8,446 bases of DNA, taken from the NCBI GenBank assembly GCA_964479435.1, contig CAYZME010000078.1, positions 1 through 8,446 of the forward strand. The letters run 5' to 3'. The position numbers and the translations under genes are program-made. The notes beneath the pieces were generated by a model. It searched no databases and was not told the origin of the DNA. It saw only the letters and a list, made by a program, of their open reading frames with translations. This DNA comes from JAAYKS01 sp964479435. Lineage in GTDB: Bacteria > Bacillota > Clostridia > Saccharofermentanales > UBA5734. Positions 5,250 through 8,446 of the stretch are shown here, in pieces; position 1 is the first letter of the stretch; every line of letters begins with the position of its first letter.

Positions 5250-6176
5250 CTAGACCGGCGGGGGCCGTCGGCGGGCAAACGGATCTACCGCGTCGAGCGC
5301 GGCGCGGAATTTGCGATAGCGCGCGAGCCGCCCCGCATCGATATTCGCTTGTGCCACCGCGCAATCGGGCTCCGAAATGTGCCGGCAGCCCTGAAAGCGG
5401 CAAGGTTCTTGTACACGTTGAATCTCCGGGTACCCGGCCGCAACCTGCTCCCCTGTCACACCGGCTTCCCATAAATCCAGCAGAGAGAATCCCGGCGTGT
5501 CCGCCATATACCCGCTCTCGAACGGGAACAGTTCGACGCGGCGGGTGGTGTGCCTGCCGCGGCCGATCTTGACACTCACTTCTCCGGTTTGCATCAGGTG
5601 GCGATTCGCCATGCGGTTGAGCAAGGTGGATTTGCCCACGCCCGATTGTCCGGCGATGCCGACGATCCGGCCGGGTATTTGCGCGCGGAGGGCGTCGAGG
5701 CTGCGGACCGACCCGGCATCCGTGTCATCCAGACCGGTGAAGTACACATCAAAGCCCGCGCGCTCGTACACGTCGATCATATGCGCGGCCGACCCCGTGT
5801 CCAGATCGCGCTTGGTTACGCAAACTGCCGGGTGAATGTTGTGAATACCGCATAGAATCAGCAACTTGTCCACTAGCTCAAGATCCGGGTCCGGCTCCGC
5901 GACCGAAACCGTGATGATCAGCAGATCCAGGTTGGAGATGGGCGGGCGCCGCAACTGGTTGCGGCGCGGCAGGATCTGATCGATGCGGTAAGGCACGTCG
6001 GGGTCTCCCGAGATGCTGTAGATGACCCGGTCGCCGACCGTTGGCGTCTGCTTCTCATAGCGAAAAATTCCGCGGATGGTGGCGATCCCCACCTCCCCTT
6101 GCTCGTCCGCCAGCAAATAATTGCCCCCGACTCCCCGCATTAAAACCGCTGTTCTGGGCTCTGTTTCTATGCTCAT
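5250..6176 (-). CDS. rsgA: Ribosome small-subunit-dependent GTPase RsgA (CpgA/YloQ/YjeQ family)
   Basis: A 308-residue circularly permuted GTPase that acts late in 30S assembly. An N-terminal OB-fold (about 5-75) precedes the GTPase domain, whose motifs run in the permuted order G4-G1-G3: TKRD (121-124), GQSGVGKST P-loop (176-184), switch region GRGRHTTRR (205-213), DTPG (226-229). A C-terminal zinc site is formed by C259, C264, H266 and C272, the family's CxxxxCxHxxxxxC pattern. The ATG at 6176 starts 9 nt after the prkC stop. There is no strong Shine-Dalgarno (only GAAGATTGA near the prkC stop), so translational re-initiation after prkC is likely. In B. subtilis the RsgA homologue CpgA is a substrate of the neighbouring PrkC kinase, so the linkage may be functional. 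Confidence 0.97.
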   Translation of the reverse strand: MSIETEPRTAVLMRGVGGNYLLADEQGEVGIATIRGIFRYEKQTPTVGDRVIYSISGDPDVPYRIDQILPRRNQLRRPPISNLDLLIITVSVAEPDPDLELVDKLLILCGIHNIHPAVCVTKRDLDTGSAAHMIDVYERAGFDVYFTGLDDTDAGSVRSLDALRAQIPGRIVGIAGQSGVGKSTLLNRMANRHLMQTGEVSVKIGRGRHTTRRVELFPFESGYMADTPGFSLLDLWEAGVTGEQVAAGYPEIQRVQEPCRFQGCRHISEPDCAVAQANIDAGRLARYRKFRAALDAVDPFARRRPPPV

Positions 6177-6185
6177 GCGGTGGTA

Positions 6186-8144
6186 TCAATCTTCATGGAT
6201 CGGGTCCGTTTGTGTGGTCGGTGCGGAGGTGGTGGGTGTGGCGGACGTCGGCGCCGTCGTGGGAGCGGTGGGCGGCGCGGTGGTGGTCGCCCGGGTCGTA
6301 GACACGGCCTTGGTCGTGGTGGTTGTAGTCGTCGCTTCGGTGGTCGCGCTGGGGTCGGGCGTCGGCGTCGGATTGAGAATACCTGTCAATTCATCCGCCG
6401 TCCCATATGTGATGGTGATGGAAGTTTTGATCGGGACGTCCGATTCCAACGGATAATTAAAGGCCACCGAAACCAGATCGGCTTCCTTTAAACTGCCATC
6501 CGCGATCGCCGCCGCCGCCATCGGCGTCACTTCGTGCGCGCCGGCCACCAAATCCATCGCCGCCAAGCGCGCCTCGATCTGCGTTTTATTTAAGCCCAGC
6601 AATTCCTTGACCAGTTTGACGCGGCCGGTGCCGTCGCTGACAAAGACACGGACGGTGCTGCCTTTGCCGACTTCAGTGCCCGGGACCGGTTCCATCCGGA
6701 TGATCATGTCTTTGCCAAAGGTCTGGTTTTTCTCGCGCACGATCTCGACTTTCAAACCCATCGTGGTTTCCAGCCGCGGCTGAATCACCAGATAACTCTG
6801 GCCGGTATAATCTCCCAACACAATCAGGTTCGGCCCGCCGCTCACCGTCAGCGTCAGCATCAGATAGCTGTCAGGTCCAATGACCGCCCCTTTTGCGGGG
6901 GTTTGGCGCACCACGCGCCCTGCGGCCACCGAATCGTCGGCCACGTATTCGATTTGGTAGTTGCTGCCCAATACCAGACCGGCGGCATGCAGCTCCGTCT
7001 GGATGTCCTCGATTTTCCGGTCGAAATAATCGCCGACCGTAAAGCCGGCCGTGGTTTTGGTCGGCATTTTATCGACCAGGCGCTTCCAGGCAATCACGCC
7101 GATGTTGACGACGGCGACCACCGCGACCACAACCAGGGCCACAATCATGATCAGGTCGCGGCGGCGCGATTTGCGGCGCTCATTCAAAGTGGTCTCAATG
7201 CGGCCAATCTTGCTGTAATCGGGGTCCTGGCGCACCGGGCCGACGCGCTGTGTGCCGGCCGTCAGCTCGGCGGGATCTGTCCACCCATACTCCCCTTCCG
7301 GATCGATCATCAGCGCGTCCAGGTCGCTGACCAGTTCAGCGGCGCTGCCATATCGCTGGTCGGGTGACTTCTGGATGCACTTCATGATGATGCCGTCTAG
7401 CCCCGCGGGGATCTGTGCCTGGATGGAGGATGGGACAGCCGGATTTTCTTGCAGATGCTTGATCGCGATGGATACGGCGGTATCGCCGTCAAACGGCAGA
7501 ACCCCGGTTACCAGCTCATAGAGGAGAATCCCCAACGAATATAAATCGGATTTCGCACCGACCATCCCCCCGCGCGCCTGCTCCGGAGAAAAATAATGAA
7601 CCGAGCCCAGCGCCCCCGCGCCGGTCATGGTGATGGTATTGACTGAGGAAGCCCGCGCGATCCCGAAATCGGTCACTTTCGCTTTGACGTCGGGTGTGAT
7701 CATGATATTTTGCGGTTTGATGTCGCGGTGAATGATCCCGTTGCGGTGCGCGTGTTCGAGCGCCAGTCCGATCTGGATGGCGATGGGAACCGCCGTATCC
7801 CAATCGACGCGCACGCATTGTTGCAACAGCTCCTTGAGCGTGATCCCCTCTATATATTCCATCACCATGTAATGAATGCCGTTGTCCTCCCCGATCCCGT
7901 AGACTTGCACGATGTTGGGGTGGGAAAGGCTGGAAACCGCGCGGGCTTCGGTTTCGAACCGCCGCAAAAAGTCCGCGTCATGTGAGTATTCCGGTTTGAG
8001 GATCTTGATGGCGACCTGGGTGTTTTCCACCTGGTCATCGGCCAGGTAGACGTCCGCCATGCCACCGCGGCCCAAATGTCTGCTGATTCTGTATCGACCG
8101 TCCAGAACGTAACCGTCGATGCCGTTGTTTGTTACAGAAAGCAA
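6186..8144 (-). CDS. prkC: Membrane Ser/Thr protein kinase with PASTA domains (PrkC/PknB/Stk1)
   Basis: A 652-residue receptor-like kinase sensing cell-wall fragments or lipid II outside and phosphorylating cytosolic targets. The kinase domain (about 17-280) is intact: glycine loop GRGGMADVY (25-33), K47 in VAIKIL, E66, HRDIKPQN (139-146), DFG (159-161), an activation loop with T170/T172/T174, and SPEQARGG. A basic stop-transfer segment (RRKSRRRD, 323-330) precedes one transmembrane helix (about 331-353). Outside lie roughly three PASTA repeats (about 367-437, 438-504, 506-582) and a Thr/Pro tail (590-650). The start is TTG at 8144: GGGAGG (8152-8157) sits 7 nt upstream, and there is no in-frame ATG before the glycine loop. 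It follows the cognate PP2C phosphatase by 36 bp. Also called pknB or stk1 in other species. Confidence 0.97.
   Translation of the reverse strand: MLSVTNNGIDGYVLDGRYRISRHLGRGGMADVYLADDQVENTQVAIKILKPEYSHDADFLRRFETEARAVSSLSHPNIVQVYGIGEDNGIHYMVMEYIEGITLKELLQQCVRVDWDTAVPIAIQIGLALEHAHRNGIIHRDIKPQNIMITPDVKAKVTDFGIARASSVNTITMTGAGALGSVHYFSPEQARGGMVGAKSDLYSLGILLYELVTGVLPFDGDTAVSIAIKHLQENPAVPSSIQAQIPAGLDGIIMKCIQKSPDQRYGSAAELVSDLDALMIDPEGEYGWTDPAELTAGTQRVGPVRQDPDYSKIGRIETTLNERRKSRRRDLIMIVALVVVAVVAVVNIGVIAWKRLVDKMPTKTTAGFTVGDYFDRKIEDIQTELHAAGLVLGSNYQIEYVADDSVAAGRVVRQTPAKGAVIGPDSYLMLTLTVSGGPNLIVLGDYTGQSYLVIQPRLETTMGLKVEIVREKNQTFGKDMIIRMEPVPGTEVGKGSTVRVFVSDGTGRVKLVKELLGLNKTQIEARLAAMDLVAGAHEVTPMAAAAIADGSLKEADLVSVAFNYPLESDVPIKTSITITYGTADELTGILNPTPTPDPSATTEATTTTTTTKAVSTTRATTTAPPTAPTTAPTSATPTTSAPTTQTDPIHED
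6198..6374 (-). repeat. Low-complexity Thr/Pro-rich coding segment (kinase C-terminal tail)
   Basis: About 59 codons after the last PASTA repeat are almost only Thr, Pro, Ala and Ser, including TPTPDPS, a run of seven Thr and repeated TTAPPTAPTTAP-like units. The DNA is built of degenerate ACC/ACG/ACA and GCG codons. It should be extracytoplasmic and flexible, like cell-wall-spanning linkers or stalks that can be O-glycosylated; that role is inference. Confidence 0.75.
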
Positions 8145-8180
8145 TTTCGTTCCTCCCGAATGGTACGCGTGCCCGGGTGA

Positions 8181-8446
8181 TCACATAAAACAGAGCACGA
8201 CCGTGATGTTATCCTCACCCCCGACCGCGTTGGCCATGTCGATCAGCCGGCGCGCGGCGGTGGACGGGTCTTTTTCTTTGCGCAGAACCTGGCGGATTTG
8301 CGCGTCACGAACATAACCATGCAGGCCGTCTGAGCACAAGAGAATGCGGTCTCCTCTGCGCAACGGATTAATATACGTATCCGCCTGCATGTATTCGGGG
8401 ACGCCCAACGCGCGGGTGATGATGTTGCGTTTGGGGTGGCTGAATG
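8181..8446 (-). CDS. prpC: PP2C-family protein phosphatase, C-terminal part (runs off the window)
   Basis: The last 87 residues are present; the gene begins beyond position 8446. The fragment carries typical PP2C signatures: HPKRNIITRALG at its very start, then GDRILLCSDGLHGYV (SDG with the metal-binding Asp), and GGEDNITVVL near the C terminus (Asp metal ligand). Such enzymes (PrpC, Stp) are Mn2+/Mg2+-dependent and remove phosphates from Ser/Thr placed by the adjacent PASTA kinase, including the kinase's own activation loop. The stop lies 36 bp before the prkC TTG start, the standard pairing in Firmicutes. The reading continues in frame to the edge of the window with no stop, so a TTG codon at 8408 is not the start. 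Confidence 0.95.
   Translation of the reverse strand, partial: FSHPKRNIITRALGVPEYMQADTYINPLRRGDRILLCSDGLHGYVRDAQIRQVLRKEKDPSTAARRLIDMANAVGGEDNITVVLCFM

Noticed and set aside
6121..6491. Plus-strand Val/Gly-rich open frames near 6121-6491
   Set aside because: They are the complement of the kinase's Thr/Pro-coding repeats; their low complexity is fully explained by that.
6903..7367. Plus-strand open frame of 154 codons within prkC
   Set aside because: Antisense to PASTA, transmembrane and late kinase-domain codons; no ribosome site or family match.
1..8446. CRISPR array, tRNA or rRNA genes, insertion sequence, prophage, toxin or defence module
   Set aside because: No regularly spaced repeats, cloverleaf, terminal inverted repeats, transposase or integrase motifs were seen; nearly every base belongs to a conserved gene or its control region.

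Overview
The window (8,446 bp, GC-rich by eye) looks like chromosomal housekeeping DNA from a high-GC member of the Bacillota (Firmicutes), more likely a clostridial lineage than Bacillus. Two things point there: the order PP2C phosphatase - PASTA kinase - rsgA - rpe - thiN, which is the prpC-prkC-cpgA-rpe-yloS block of B. subtilis and its relatives, and an infC-rpmI-rplT operon with a Firmicutes-type L20-controlled transcription attenuator in its leader. The genus cannot be named from the sequence alone.

Layout. Positions 8446-3851, minus strand: the 3' end of a PP2C-type phosphatase (prpC/stp), a TTG-started Ser/Thr kinase with a membrane segment, about three PASTA repeats and a Thr/Pro tail (prkC/pknB), the ribosome-assembly GTPase rsgA, ribulose-5-phosphate epimerase (rpe) and thiamine pyrophosphokinase (thiN). 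These genes are tightly packed, with a 13-bp rpe/thiN overlap, and look like one operon. Positions 2633-3811, plus strand: a PLP-dependent aminotransferase, convergent with thiN and separated from it by only 39 bp with no visible intrinsic terminator. Positions 2320-1, minus strand: infC (probable ATC start), rpmI, rplT, a SpoU/TrmH-family RNA 2'-O-methyltransferase and the start of a TrkA-type K+ transport regulator, with a 16-bp overlap between the last two.

The richest non-coding region is 2320-2632. It holds a consensus sigma-A promoter for infC with an inverted repeat over its start point, a leader of about 150 nt with a textbook terminator and a mutually exclusive antiterminator (the L20 leader), and a divergent extended -10 promoter plus a GC hairpin in the 5' UTR of the aminotransferase.

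Functionally, one block couples translation initiation, ribosomal proteins and RNA modification. The other couples envelope-sensing phospho-signalling (kinase plus cognate phosphatase) with ribosome maturation and small-molecule metabolism. I see no mobile element, CRISPR array, tRNA, rRNA or clear sign of horizontal transfer, and no convincing undescribed system. The points worth a second look are regulatory details, a 15-bp minisatellite at the end of the methyltransferase gene, and the kinase's low-complexity tail.
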